In this document: piece after piece, positions 43,667 through 52,546 of the stretch
Layout: every line of letters begins with the position of its first letter
How positions within the stretch are numbered: position 1 is the first letter of the stretch
DNA from: G965222505 sp965222505
Lineage (GTDB): Bacteria > Bacteroidota > Rhodothermia > Rhodothermales > DATKEJ01
Direction of reading: 5' to 3'
Length of the DNA: 64,000 nt
NCBI GenBank assembly: GCA_965222505.1
Contig: OZ244956.1
Span: 2,604,001 to 2,668,000 of the forward strand
Position numbers and translations under genes: made by a program
The notes under the pieces: model-generated
What the model was told of the DNA's origin: nothing
What the model saw: the letters and a program-made list of their open reading frames with translations, nothing else
Databases searched by the model: none

Positions 43667-46531
43667 TTATTCGATACTGTAAGCGACCCCGAGAGAGAAG
43701 GACCTACCCAACCTGTAGGACTGTTTTAGGTATTCCACCTCGCGGAAGGTCTGGGTGATTTTGTATTCGGCATCCAGCAGGTTTTTGGCCGAGGCTTTCA
43801 GCTTGAACCCGGCGGGCAGGCGCTGCGCAAAAGTCAGGTCCAGCACATTACGAGGCTGCTCGAAGAGGTCGGGGGTTCCTCCGGTGCTCACTTCCATCAG
43901 GCGTTGGCCGAACACGTTATAGAACGCGTTGACCGAGGTGCCGGAAGCGGGGTTGTTGTACCCCAGGTCCAGGTTGACCACAAACGCCGATTGCCCGAGG
44001 AAATCCCGTGTGGATGAGGCGCTCGGGTTGGTAAACCGGATCACTTCGAGCTCGCCTTCTTCGATATCGACCTGCGAGCGCGTCAGCGTCAGGTTGGCAC
44101 CGGCCTGGACGTTTTCAAAGACACGGCCCAGTTGGTCCAGGCGTTTGCGAATCTCGAACTCCAACCCGGCCACGCGGCCATTGTCCACGTTCACGAACTG
44201 GACCTCCGGATTCTGGGCTTCCGGCGTCAAGGCGCGTTCGATGGGGTTGGTGAAGTCTTTGAAGAAGGCGCTGACGGCGTAGATCTCGCCGGGGCGTACG
44301 AACCACTCCCACCGCAGGTCATAGCTGTTGATGAGGGTGCGTGTCAGGTTGGGGTTGCCGACCAGGATAAAGTCTTTCACAAACTCAAAGGCCGAGAAGG
44401 GAGCCATTTCCCGAAACGTCGGGCGGGCAAGGGTTCGGCCATAAGCGGCTCGCACGTTCATTTTTTCGGTGGCTTCCCACGTCAAGCCCAGCGAGGGGAG
44501 CCAGTCTTTTTCATCCAGCCGCCCCTGTTCGATTTCCGGGTTCTGGCTGATGACGTTGATTTCCGTGGTCTCGTAGCGGACCCCGCCCACCATCCGTAAA
44601 CGGTTCATCAGTGGCATGTCCACCATCACATATCCAGCCGCAATCTGTTGATCACCGTCGTAGTTGTTGCTGGGTTGCGTTTGGTCCAGCAGGTACAGGC
44701 CGAAACGGGTACGGGTGTCTGTGCTGCGGTCTTCGTCAATACCTAGGTGGTTGACAAAGAGTTCGTCGGGGTTGCCTGTGTAAGGGAAGCGGGCACCGTC
44801 ATAGCGGTACAGGAATTGGCGCTCTCTGAAATTTCGCGCCTTGTTGACTAGGCTCCCGCCCACTTTAAACTTGGCCGGGAGACCGGCCCATTGGCGAAAG
44901 GGCATCGTGAGGTTCAGGTTGAACGACTCGTTGGACTCTTCCAGGTCGCGGAAGTAGCGCGTGGGTGGGGCATACTGGCTGGCGGTGATGGTATAGCGCC
45001 GCTGGCCGTCCTGCTCGTCAAAGTGGTTGGTGAAGAAGCGCAGATCCGGCTCGTTCTGGGTGGAGGTACTGAACGAGGCGTTCCAGCCTACCTTCACGCG
45101 GCCCTGCCCGCCGAGTGCGTGTTCACCTCGGGTCTGGAAGGCACTCAGGTTGCGTTCGGTTACGCCCAGCACACGCGTTTCGTAGGTATTCTCCCGGCCC
45201 AGGTTGTCCACGAATCCTGTCAGGAGGCGGGCCACAGCTTCGCCGCTCTGGTTGTACATGTAGTTGACCCCCAGTTCATGCCGGGGATGTACCTTATAGG
45301 AGACATTGACCAATCCCCCAGCCAGCACTTCGCTCGTGCTTTTCTGGTCGTTGAGCATGAAGTTCTCGGACAGTCCCGTGGCGTTCGGGTCCGTGAGCAG
45401 AAAGCGGGCCGAGGTGCCTTCGGTATAGCCACTGACCTTGTTGCTGTAGCTCAGGCTTCCGATCACCCCCAACGGCCTTCCCCAAAAATGGAGTTGATTA
45501 CCGACGGAGAGACTGTAGCTCTGGTCCACGGGTGTTGTGCCGAAGTTGGGACCAAAGGGGGTGTTGAAGGATTTGGTGAGTTGGTCCAGCCGAGCCGCTT
45601 GTTCGGGATCGGTTCGGGCAATGCTTCGAACTGGAATTTCCAGGGTTCTGTTGTTGAATACAGAGGGCAGGGCCAGGTCGGTCGTGCCGAAGGTGTTGAC
45701 GGGGTCACCCTGGTGCAGCAGAAACCCGTCTTTCAAGCTGGAGACCGTGTTGTAGGCCATCGACGAGGACAATGAAAAGGTCAGCGCATCTGGAAAGGAC
45801 TTCGTAGCAATATCGACCGTCCCTCCGGTAAAGCTGCCCGGTTTGTCCGGGGTGAAGGTTTTAGCCGTCACGATGTTATCCAGCAATCCAGAGGGAAACA
45901 GGTCGAGGGGGACTGCATTTCGGTCAGGGTCGGCACTGGGCAAATTGGCCCCGTTGAGTTGGGTGTTGATGTACCGGTCGCCGAGGCCGCGCACGTAGAC
46001 GTATTTGCCGCCCACAATGGAGGCTCCGGTTACTTTTCGCATGGCTTCCGAGGCCGTAGAACTGCCCGAGCGCCCGATAAACTCGGCACTGATGGCATCA
46101 CTCACGGCAGCGGCTTTTTGCCGGTCGCGCAGGAGCACTCCTTCGGTGTTGCGCACGGCAGCGGCCTCAATGACCACTTCGCCTTCCATTTCCAGGGCTT
46201 CGGGGCTGAGGGTGATATTGAGTTTGACGATTTCATCGGGCGTTACCTCTACACCGCGAACGGTCTTGCTCTGGTAGCCGATATAGGAAAAGATCAAGTT
46301 GTAGGTGCCGGAATCGAGGGGCAGGGTATATTGGCCGTCGAAATCGGTAGCCGTACCGGTAGCCATACCTTCAACAATGACATTGGCTCCTGGCAGGGAA
46401 TCGCCATATTTCGAGTCCTGCACAATGCCGGTCACGGTGCCCTGCTGGGCATGGGCCGGGACAGGGCTTATCAGGCTGATCAGCAAGAAGGTGAGCATTG
46501 GCTGTCGGAGCGCCAGTAAAGGGTGCTTCAT
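43667..46531 (-). CDS. TonB-dependent outer-membrane receptor
   Basis: 954 residues from ATG 46531; a longer frame adds 17 residues but the chosen start gives a normal signal peptide (LLISLISPVPAHAQ). A CarboxypepD_reg-like domain (about 30-115, GTVTGIVQDSKYGDSLPGANVIVEG shown as TGIVQDSKYGDSLPGANVIV), a plug domain (about 130-270, RKVTGASIVGGKYVYVRGLG, LFPSGLLDNIVTAKTF) and a large barrel ending in FSLGVAYSIE. This family moves bulky substrates across the outer membrane with TonB energy. Partnered with the T9SS protein 98 bases downstream. A Pho-box-like array lies 140 bases upstream, so the pair may be phosphate-starvation induced. Confidence 0.92.
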   Translation of the reverse strand: MKHPLLALRQPMLTFLLISLISPVPAHAQQGTVTGIVQDSKYGDSLPGANVIVEGMATGTATDFDGQYTLPLDSGTYNLIFSYIGYQSKTVRGVEVTPDEIVKLNITLSPEALEMEGEVVIEAAAVRNTEGVLLRDRQKAAAVSDAISAEFIGRSGSSTASEAMRKVTGASIVGGKYVYVRGLGDRYINTQLNGANLPSADPDRNAVPLDLFPSGLLDNIVTAKTFTPDKPGSFTGGTVDIATKSFPDALTFSLSSSMAYNTVSSLKDGFLLHQGDPVNTFGTTDLALPSVFNNRTLEIPVRSIARTDPEQAARLDQLTKSFNTPFGPNFGTTPVDQSYSLSVGNQLHFWGRPLGVIGSLSYSNKVSGYTEGTSARFLLTDPNATGLSENFMLNDQKSTSEVLAGGLVNVSYKVHPRHELGVNYMYNQSGEAVARLLTGFVDNLGRENTYETRVLGVTERNLSAFQTRGEHALGGQGRVKVGWNASFSTSTQNEPDLRFFTNHFDEQDGQRRYTITASQYAPPTRYFRDLEESNESFNLNLTMPFRQWAGLPAKFKVGGSLVNKARNFRERQFLYRYDGARFPYTGNPDELFVNHLGIDEDRSTDTRTRFGLYLLDQTQPSNNYDGDQQIAAGYVMVDMPLMNRLRMVGGVRYETTEINVISQNPEIEQGRLDEKDWLPSLGLTWEATEKMNVRAAYGRTLARPTFREMAPFSAFEFVKDFILVGNPNLTRTLINSYDLRWEWFVRPGEIYAVSAFFKDFTNPIERALTPEAQNPEVQFVNVDNGRVAGLEFEIRKRLDQLGRVFENVQAGANLTLTRSQVDIEEGELEVIRFTNPSASSTRDFLGQSAFVVNLDLGYNNPASGTSVNAFYNVFGQRLMEVSTGGTPDLFEQPRNVLDLTFAQRLPAGFKLKASAKNLLDAEYKITQTFREVEYLKQSYRLGRSFSLGVAYSIE

Positions 46532-46670
46532 GAGCAATCTATAGGGTACGCTGCCTGGAGACAGAGCCAGCGATAGAGGCAATATGAGGGTCTTATTGGG
46601 ATCGATGGAAATCTAGCGGTCCGTTCACCAACCTCGGGTTACGGCGGATTTAAGAATTGATGTCCTGTTT

Positions 46671-46698
46671 ATTATCGTCCTGTTATCAAAGTGTTAAG
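46671..46698. promoter_or_regulatory. Pho-box-like repeats upstream of the TonB receptor
   Basis: ATTATC (46671), GTTATC (46682) and GTTAAG (46693) are spaced 11 bases apart, in the same orientation as the arrays before the porin and pstS. The array lies 140-167 bases upstream of the receptor start. The 353-base gap to the divergent MFS gene holds nothing else recognisable apart from short imperfect dyads near 46712-46800. Confidence 0.55.
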
Positions 46699-46884
46699 CG
46701 GTATAGGTGAACAGCAATTCCCAAGTGTCTGCAAGAGATCACCTGTCGTTCGGCACAGCCATTCTTGAAGAGATCCCTCGAACGCTCGGGAATTGGTGCT
46801 CGCCTTGACCTCAGCACGCCGTGCGAAACTAATCCTGATAGGCCTCGTCCTAGTTGCTTCCGTTCATCTACACCACGTTGCTTT

Positions 46885-48099
46885 GTGAGACTCAGCCCCC
46901 GTGCGGAGCCATACGTTGTTATTCTAGCCCTCTGGTTATTGGTCTTTGCAGCCAGTAGCCAGATCATGATCATCTCTCCGATCCTGCCCCGTATTGGTAC
47001 CGCCCTGGATGTTTCTGAAGCGCTCCTGGGTACCCTCGTAACGGCCTACAGCGTGATGCTGGGGCTGTTTGCGTTTATCATCGGCCCCATTTCAGACAAG
47101 TTCGGACGGCGGCGCGTGATCCTGGCCGGTACGGCTTCCATGACGGTTGCGTTAGCCTTGCACATGTTTGCCGTGAACTTCCCCTTGTTGTTGGGGATGC
47201 GGGCGTTTGCCGGGGCCAGTGGTGGGATGCTTAGCGGGGCCGCAGTAGCCTATGTAGGAGACTATTTCCCATACGAGCGCCGGGGCTGGGCCAATGGCTG
47301 GATCATGAGCGGCATTGCCTTCGGGCAAATTATCGGGATTCCCCTCGGTACCATCCTGGCCGATGCCTTCGGGTTTCGAATTCCCTTCCTGCTGTTTGGC
47401 GGGATGATGGGGGCCGCCTTTTTCCTGGTCTGGTTTTTTGTGCCCCAACCGGATGTCCAGCGGGATACCGAGCGGCTTTCCATCGGCCGATCCCTGCGCA
47501 CCTACCAGGACATGCTCCGGCAACCCGTCATTGTGGCCGCAACGATGACGTATGTGTTGATGTTTGCCGGCATCGGCTTTTACATCGTGTATATGCCGAC
47601 CTGGATTGAGACGCACCTGGGCGTCTCCGGCACAGAGATTGCCATGATGTTCCTCATTGGCGGCCTCGCCAACGTGGTGGTGGGTCCCATGGCCGGACGG
47701 CTCTCGGACCAGTTCGGGCGCAAGCCGCTGATTATCACCTCTTGCCTTGGCCTGAGCCTATTGATGGCCGCAACTACCTTCGCAGTACAAAACATCTTTA
47801 TTGCCTACGTCTTGTTCTTCCTAGCGATGGTCCTGATGGCGATGCGCATCAGCCCGTTTCAAGCCCTGTTGTCGGAATTGGTCCCGGCCGAACGGCGGGG
47901 CATGTTGATGGGCCTGGCCGTGGGCATCGGGCAATTTGGCATTGGGGTCAGTGGCGCACTAGCCGGACCGGCCTACCTGTACCTCGGCTACCTGAGCAAT
48001 ACCCTGATGGGCGCGGTTTCGATGGTGTTGATGGCGTGGGTGGTTTGGGCCTTGCTTCCAGAGCCGGAACTCAAGACGGTAGAACCGGCAGAAGTGTGA
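46885..48099 (+). CDS. MFS transporter (DHA1-like)
   Basis: 404 residues from GTG 46885; the longer frame from TTG 46765 adds a non-hydrophobic 40-residue lead and is not credible. Twelve membrane helices are predicted by eye. Motif A (GPISDKFGRRRVILAG, repeated as GRLSDQFGRKPLIITS) and the helix-5 motif GWIMSGIAFGQIIGIPLGTIL place it in the drug-H+ antiporter type of the major facilitator superfamily. The substrate is unknown. Its start lies in a gap of more than 300 bases shared with the TonB receptor. Confidence 0.85.
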   Translation: MRLSPRAEPYVVILALWLLVFAASSQIMIISPILPRIGTALDVSEALLGTLVTAYSVMLGLFAFIIGPISDKFGRRRVILAGTASMTVALALHMFAVNFPLLLGMRAFAGASGGMLSGAAVAYVGDYFPYERRGWANGWIMSGIAFGQIIGIPLGTILADAFGFRIPFLLFGGMMGAAFFLVWFFVPQPDVQRDTERLSIGRSLRTYQDMLRQPVIVAATMTYVLMFAGIGFYIVYMPTWIETHLGVSGTEIAMMFLIGGLANVVVGPMAGRLSDQFGRKPLIITSCLGLSLLMAATTFAVQNIFIAYVLFFLAMVLMAMRISPFQALLSELVPAERRGMLMGLAVGIGQFGIGVSGALAGPAYLYLGYLSNTLMGAVSMVLMAWVVWALLPEPELKTVEPAEV

Positions 48100-48106
48100 G
48101 TATAAT

Positions 48107-48166
48107 GGTCAATAGTCGATTGCCAATTGTCAATTGTCAACGGGAGCCTTTCATTGACAATCGACC
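48107..48166. repeat. Inverted pair of heptanucleotide arrays before tmRNA
   Basis: Five consecutive 7-base units occupy 48107-48141 (GGTCAAT, AGTCGAT, TGCCAAT, TGTCAAT, TGTCAAC), and two units on the other strand occupy 48153-48166 (ATTGACA, ATCGACC). They are separated by 11 bases, so they fold into an imperfect hairpin just after the MFS stop. Confidence 0.65.
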
Positions 48167-48248
48167 ATTAAAATGGAACCTATCTCAACGCCGGAACGTG
48201 CAAACTTCTGGTAGCACGCAATAACGTGCACTTGTTCTTTCAAAATCT

Positions 48249-48628
48249 GGGGGTGACATGGTTTCGACGGTTGGATGCATACCGCTGGTTGCGTGTCGAG
48301 TTGCTCAGCACACTCGTAAATCAGTCTGAGAACCTAGTAACTGCGAACGACTACTCGTACGCGATGGCGGCGTAAGGTCCCATCTGTCTCCGGTAGAGGC
48401 GCGCTCATCCGCGCTACCGCAGGCATCGACTTAGATGAGCTAGCCGCAAAGGTCTGAACTGAGCCAGCGCGGCGAATGGTGATGTACCATCACCACCTTA
48501 TCAATTCTAGCCTGAGCCTGGCCCTGCCAATGGGCTGACGGCACAGGCGAAATCCCAATACGTTGGCTACACACGTAGACGCCCGTTGGGTGCCCATCCG
48601 GACCCGGGTTCAAATCCCGGCACCTCCA
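48249..48628 (+). ncRNA. ssrA: Transfer-messenger RNA (tmRNA)
   Basis: The 5' end GGGGGTGACATGGTTTCGAC and the 3' end with GGGTTCAAATCCCGGCACCTCC (arm and acceptor; shown as GGTTCAAATCC plus CACCTCC) form the tRNA-Ala-like half. The 7-bp acceptor stem pairs 48249-48255 with 48621-48627, with discriminator A at 48628. CCA is not encoded (CTA follows). The tag frame starts at GCG 48343 and reads ANDYSYAMAA then TAA (48373-48375). It rescues stalled ribosomes and marks the nascent chains for proteolysis. Total length is about 380 bases. A T-rich terminator follows. Confidence 0.97.
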
Positions 48629-48636
48629 CTAGAAAA

Positions 48637-48672
48637 AAGCCCTGTACGTCCAGCATGTGCAGGGTTTTTTTC
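48637..48672 (+). terminator. Intrinsic terminator of tmRNA
   Basis: CCCTGTAC and GTGCAGGG form an 8-bp stem with one G-T pair, followed by eight T. It is preceded by A's, a textbook intrinsic terminator. Confidence 0.9.
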
Positions 48673-48792
48673 ATTCCTCATCATGAATTTCTGATAACCG
48701 GCTATGGCATTCTCTCCGGCTCAGCTTACCTTCTCGGCTCCCAAACATTAAGGACGCAACCCTCCTTCTAACCTAAACCTGGTTTCCTGAAT

Positions 48793-49035
48793 ATGGACGA
48801 TCTGATGAAAATGGTGATGCAAAAGGCCAACATCTCTGAAATGGCCTCCCAAGTCGCCATAGAAACGGTAGCCAACTACCTCTCCGACAAACTCCCGGCC
48901 CCCATCGCCGGACAAGTCAAAAGCGCCCTCGGTATGGGTGAAGACGGCCTGCTCAGCGGCCTCACCAAAGGACTCGGCAGCAAAGGCGATGATGCCGCCT
49001 CCGGCCTCGGTGATGCGCTGAACAAACTGTTTTAA
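48793..49035 (+). CDS. Small helical protein of unknown function
   Basis: 80 residues (MDDLMKMVMQKANISEMASQ start; KGLGSKGDDAASGLGDALNKLF end). The N-terminal 45 residues are amphipathic helix; the rest is Gly/Ser/Asp-rich. It resembles short DUF-type proteins of Bacteroidota that follow a similar MQKA...SALGMGEDGLL pattern, but no family name can be given. It stands alone between tmRNA and the BNR protein. Confidence 0.6.
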   Translation: MDDLMKMVMQKANISEMASQVAIETVANYLSDKLPAPIAGQVKSALGMGEDGLLSGLTKGLGSKGDDAASGLGDALNKLF

Positions 49036-49126
49036 ACGTTCTACGTTCGGCGTTCTACGTTCGGCGTTCGGCAGACTGAAATGCTCAGTTGAACCTCCGG
49101 ACATAGAAACGTAGAACGTAGAACGT
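49036..49126. repeat. Inverted pair of heptanucleotide arrays between convergent genes
   Basis: Five 7-base units start right after the stop codon: ACGTTCT, ACGTTCG, GCGTTCT, ACGTTCG, GCGTTCG (49036-49070). The reverse-complement units AGAACGT, AGAACGT (49113-49126) and an AGAAACGT before them form the other arm. It could serve as a bidirectional terminator, but the 7-base period suggests a dedicated repeat family. Confidence 0.65.
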
Positions 49127-49129
49127 CCT

Positions 49130-52100
49130 TCACTCCGCAGGAGTGATTCCCATCCCCACGATGTGGGGCACATCTTTGAGCCATTCGTTGAGGCTTTTAA
49201 TCTTCGTATCCAGCAAGCGCTGGTATTGATCTACCATTGCTTGGGTCTCGGCCTGTAAGGTGGTCACCCGTTCCAACTGCGAACGCGTCGGCGGGGCGGC
49301 AGCCCCATCGATGGCGCGCATCAGGTTCCGAATCTCCTCCCGCAACCGAGGGCGCTGCCGGTACGACATCGACGGCGGCGGGCGCTTGAGTTCGTTTCGC
49401 ATCGCTTCGAGCGTTTCCAGAACCTCATCAATCTCCTTCGCTACATTCGGCATCTCGGCGGCGGGGGATTCAGCATCGGATACGGCGGGGACGGTACCCG
49501 TCAGGGTCAGCCGTTGTTTGGCGGCTTTAAGCTGCTCGGCCACGACGTCCGTGCTGTTGAGCAGGCCGTGCACCCGGCTGAGTTCCGTCCGAAGTTCCAG
49601 CAATGCTCCCGCCTGTGCGGCATAATCGGCCTCGGCCATCTCGATGCGGGGGTCTGGAGCTACCGCAATGTCCGTTGTGCGGGTGATGCCGTCGATGTTG
49701 AGCGTGACGGTGTAAGCCCCCGGCGGTACCAGCGGGCGCATCGGGCCGGACCACCATCCGCCGCCCGTTGCCGTATTGAGCGGGGTGGCTCCCTCATGGC
49801 ACAGGTCCCACACCATCCGGTTGACACCGGTCTGTGCCGTGCTATCCGTCAGGGTGCGGATCAGGGTGCCCTCGGCATCCGTCACGGTAGCCGTCACCGG
49901 CAGTTCCGGCACGACCGGGAGGTAGTAGTTGATGTACGCGCCGTAGGGCGGATTCGCGGCCACGTAGGTGCGGTCCCCCAGGCTCTCGATCTGGGTACTC
50001 CGGTGCCACCGCTTGGCCGGGCGTACCTCGAACAGGTGCGGGTCTTCACCCATTGCTCCGGCCAGGTCTTGCAGCGGCCGGATGTCGTCCAGGACCCAGG
50101 CCCCTCGCCCGTGCGTCCCGACGATCAGGTCGCCTTCCCGGGCCTGCACCCGCAGGTCCCGCACGGACACCGGCGGCAGGTTGTTGCCGATGTCCGTCCA
50201 GGTCGTCCCCCTGTCCCAAGAGGCAAAGATGCCGTGCTCCATCCCGACGTACAGTATGTTCGGGTTGCGCGGGTCCTGGCGGATCACCTTCACGTAATCG
50301 TCCTGCGGTAAGCCGGCGCTGAGACTCGTCCAGGAGTTGCCGTAATCCGTGGTCATGAAGGCGTAGGGCCGGAAATCGTCGCTGCGGTGATGGTCCACGG
50401 CCACAAACGCGGTACCGGCATCGTGCTCGGAGGCATGGATCTTGGCAACCCACGCAAACGCCGGCAGGCCGCGCACCCGGTCCTTGACGTTCACCCAGGT
50501 CTTGCCCCCGTTGCGGGTGATGTGGATGTTGCCGTCGTCCGTCCCCACCCAGATCACGTCTTTCTGTACAGGGGATTCGGCGATGGTCAGGATGGTGTTA
50601 TGAAACTCGGCAGCGGTGTTGTCCTGGTAGATCTCCCCGCCGGAGGTTTGTTGTTTGGCTTTGTCGTCTTCGGTCAGGTCGGGGGAGATTTCGTCCCAGG
50701 TCTGGCCCCGGTCCCGGCTCCTAAACAGCACGTTGCCACCGAAGTAGACGGTGCCCACGTCATGGGGAGAAATGAGGATCGGGGAATCCCAGTTGAAGCG
50801 GTACTTGTGGGTGTAAATCGCATCCCCCGCCGAGCCGATGTTTTTCGGGTACGGATGGATGTTGCGCACGTTGCCGGTGCGGCTGTCCACGAAGAAGATC
50901 ACCCCGCCTTGCAGGTTGGCGTAGGCCAGGTGCTCCTCGCCTGGAATCGGAAGGGCGTAGTAGCCGTCCCCATAGGCCAGCCGGTACCAGTCCCGCTTCA
51001 GAATGCCCCAGGTGTTGAGCGTCCGGTGTGGGCCACACCACGTACCGTTGTCCTGCAAGCCGCCGCAGACGTAATACGGGTCCCGGTCATCGACGTACAA
51101 CTGATAAAACTGGGAGAGTTCGACGTTGTTGATGATGTCCCAGTTGGCCCCGGCATCCAGCGAGACCTGATAGCCGCCGTCGCTACCGCTCAGGACCCGG
51201 CTGGAGTTCATCGGGTCGATCCAGAGGGCCTGATGGTCCCCGTGGACCGTCCGGGCGATCTGTTCGAAATTCTTGCCGCCGTCGGTCGATTTGTAGAGGC
51301 GGCCGGAGAGGGAATAGACGTGGTCCGGGTTGTTGGGGTCCACCCGAATGTCGCTGTAATAAAACGGCCGGAAATTGATGTTGGGATCATCGTTGACCTG
51401 CGTCCAGGAATTGCCCCGGTCATCCGAGCGAAACAGCGTACCGCCCGCCTTGAACTCGCTGACGAGGTAGACGGTGTTGGGCTGGCTCTGCGCCACGGCC
51501 ACGCCGATGCGCGTCATGGGGCCGTCCGGCAGGCCTTTGTGGATTTTTGCCCAGGTGTCACCGCCGTCCATGGACCGATAAAGGGCCGTGGCCTTGCCCC
51601 CATCGTCAAAGCGCCAGGGCTTGCGGCGAAACGTCCACATTCCGGCATAGAGAAAACGGGGGTTGGACAGGTCCATGTCGAGGTCTGAGCATCCGGTGTC
51701 TTCGTCGATGGCGAGGACATGCACCCAGGTTTGCCCACCGTCGGTGGTCTTGAACACACCGCGTTCAGGGTTCGGCCCCCATTCCCGACCCATTGCACAT
51801 ACCAGTGCGACGTCGGAATTGCGCGGATCCACACGGATGCGTTTGATGCGCTCGGCGGCATCCAGGCCGAGATGTGTCCAGGTTTGCCCGCCGTCCACGG
51901 AGCGGTACACGCCGTTGCCGTAGCCGACGCTGTTGCGGGGATCGCCCTCTCCGCTTCCGAGCCACAAGGTTTCGGGATCTGACGGGTCGAGGGCAAGCGC
52001 CCCCACGGAAAAGGCGCGTTGATCCGTAAACAGGGCATCGAAGGTCGTGCCCCCATTGGTGGTTTTGAAGACCCCGCCATCGGCACCGGCGACGTAGAAC

Positions 52101-52291
52101 GTGGTGGGGTCCCCCGGAATACCCACGATATCCGTCACGCGTCCGCCCATGTTGGCCGGGCCGATCGCACGCCATTCCAGGGGTTTCAAGGCTTCGGCTT
52201 TGGGGTCTGCATTTTGGGCCGGGGCATCGACCAGGAGGAACAATGTACAGGCCAGCCCGAGGAGGCCGGTCCTCATAGAGGAATGCTTCAT
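49130..52291 (-). CDS. Secreted BNR-propeller protein (sortilin/VPS10-like)
   Basis: 1053 residues from ATG 52291 (the frame opens six codons earlier). Signal peptide ends near DAPAQ. At least ten Asp-box (SxDxGxTW-type) motifs, such as VFKTTNGGTTF, VYRSVDGGQTW, LYRSMDGGDTW, LFRSRDRGQTW and IFASWDRGTTW, form two seven-bladed propellers. The C-terminal 300 residues add Ig-like strands (YTVTLNIDGITRTTDIAV) and a helical tail (AAKQRLTLTG, EVLETLEAMRNELK). Homologues in Bacteroidota are often annotated glycosyl hydrolase or sortilin-like; no catalytic residues can be named. It is probably extracellular. Confidence 0.82.
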   Translation of the reverse strand: MKHSSMRTGLLGLACTLFLLVDAPAQNADPKAEALKPLEWRAIGPANMGGRVTDIVGIPGDPTTFYVAGADGGVFKTTNGGTTFDALFTDQRAFSVGALALDPSDPETLWLGSGEGDPRNSVGYGNGVYRSVDGGQTWTHLGLDAAERIKRIRVDPRNSDVALVCAMGREWGPNPERGVFKTTDGGQTWVHVLAIDEDTGCSDLDMDLSNPRFLYAGMWTFRRKPWRFDDGGKATALYRSMDGGDTWAKIHKGLPDGPMTRIGVAVAQSQPNTVYLVSEFKAGGTLFRSDDRGNSWTQVNDDPNINFRPFYYSDIRVDPNNPDHVYSLSGRLYKSTDGGKNFEQIARTVHGDHQALWIDPMNSSRVLSGSDGGYQVSLDAGANWDIINNVELSQFYQLYVDDRDPYYVCGGLQDNGTWCGPHRTLNTWGILKRDWYRLAYGDGYYALPIPGEEHLAYANLQGGVIFFVDSRTGNVRNIHPYPKNIGSAGDAIYTHKYRFNWDSPILISPHDVGTVYFGGNVLFRSRDRGQTWDEISPDLTEDDKAKQQTSGGEIYQDNTAAEFHNTILTIAESPVQKDVIWVGTDDGNIHITRNGGKTWVNVKDRVRGLPAFAWVAKIHASEHDAGTAFVAVDHHRSDDFRPYAFMTTDYGNSWTSLSAGLPQDDYVKVIRQDPRNPNILYVGMEHGIFASWDRGTTWTDIGNNLPPVSVRDLRVQAREGDLIVGTHGRGAWVLDDIRPLQDLAGAMGEDPHLFEVRPAKRWHRSTQIESLGDRTYVAANPPYGAYINYYLPVVPELPVTATVTDAEGTLIRTLTDSTAQTGVNRMVWDLCHEGATPLNTATGGGWWSGPMRPLVPPGAYTVTLNIDGITRTTDIAVAPDPRIEMAEADYAAQAGALLELRTELSRVHGLLNSTDVVAEQLKAAKQRLTLTGTVPAVSDAESPAAEMPNVAKEIDEVLETLEAMRNELKRPPPSMSYRQRPRLREEIRNLMRAIDGAAAPPTRSQLERVTTLQAETQAMVDQYQRLLDTKIKSLNEWLKDVPHIVGMGITPAE

Positions 52292-52546
52292 CATACAAGC
52301 GGTTATCATGATGTGAGGTGAAGCGGGTACCCGTCAGCGACTCAGGGCTACCTGGATTTGGAGTGTGGTGTTGATGGGGCACCTGCTTTCCGGTAAGGTA
52401 GGGCCTCGGGAGGTTGATGTAAAGATGGGTATTTGCAACCGCTGCACACCGTGCCCTATATTTCAGGTAGAGGCTTTATTTCAGATCATTGTCCGCCAGC
52501 TTTCCCATCTTTGGCGGCCAGATCGGCATCCTAAATCCTTTTCCCC

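Noticed and set aside
48590..48628. A separate tRNA gene suggested by GGTTCAAATCC
   Set aside because: There is no anticodon arm or upstream tRNA half. The sequence is the 3' part of tmRNA pairing with its 5' end.
48107..49126. Possible CRISPR array in the repeat-rich gaps near tmRNA
   Set aside because: Units are 7 bases without spacers and the two arms are inverted. No cas genes are near.
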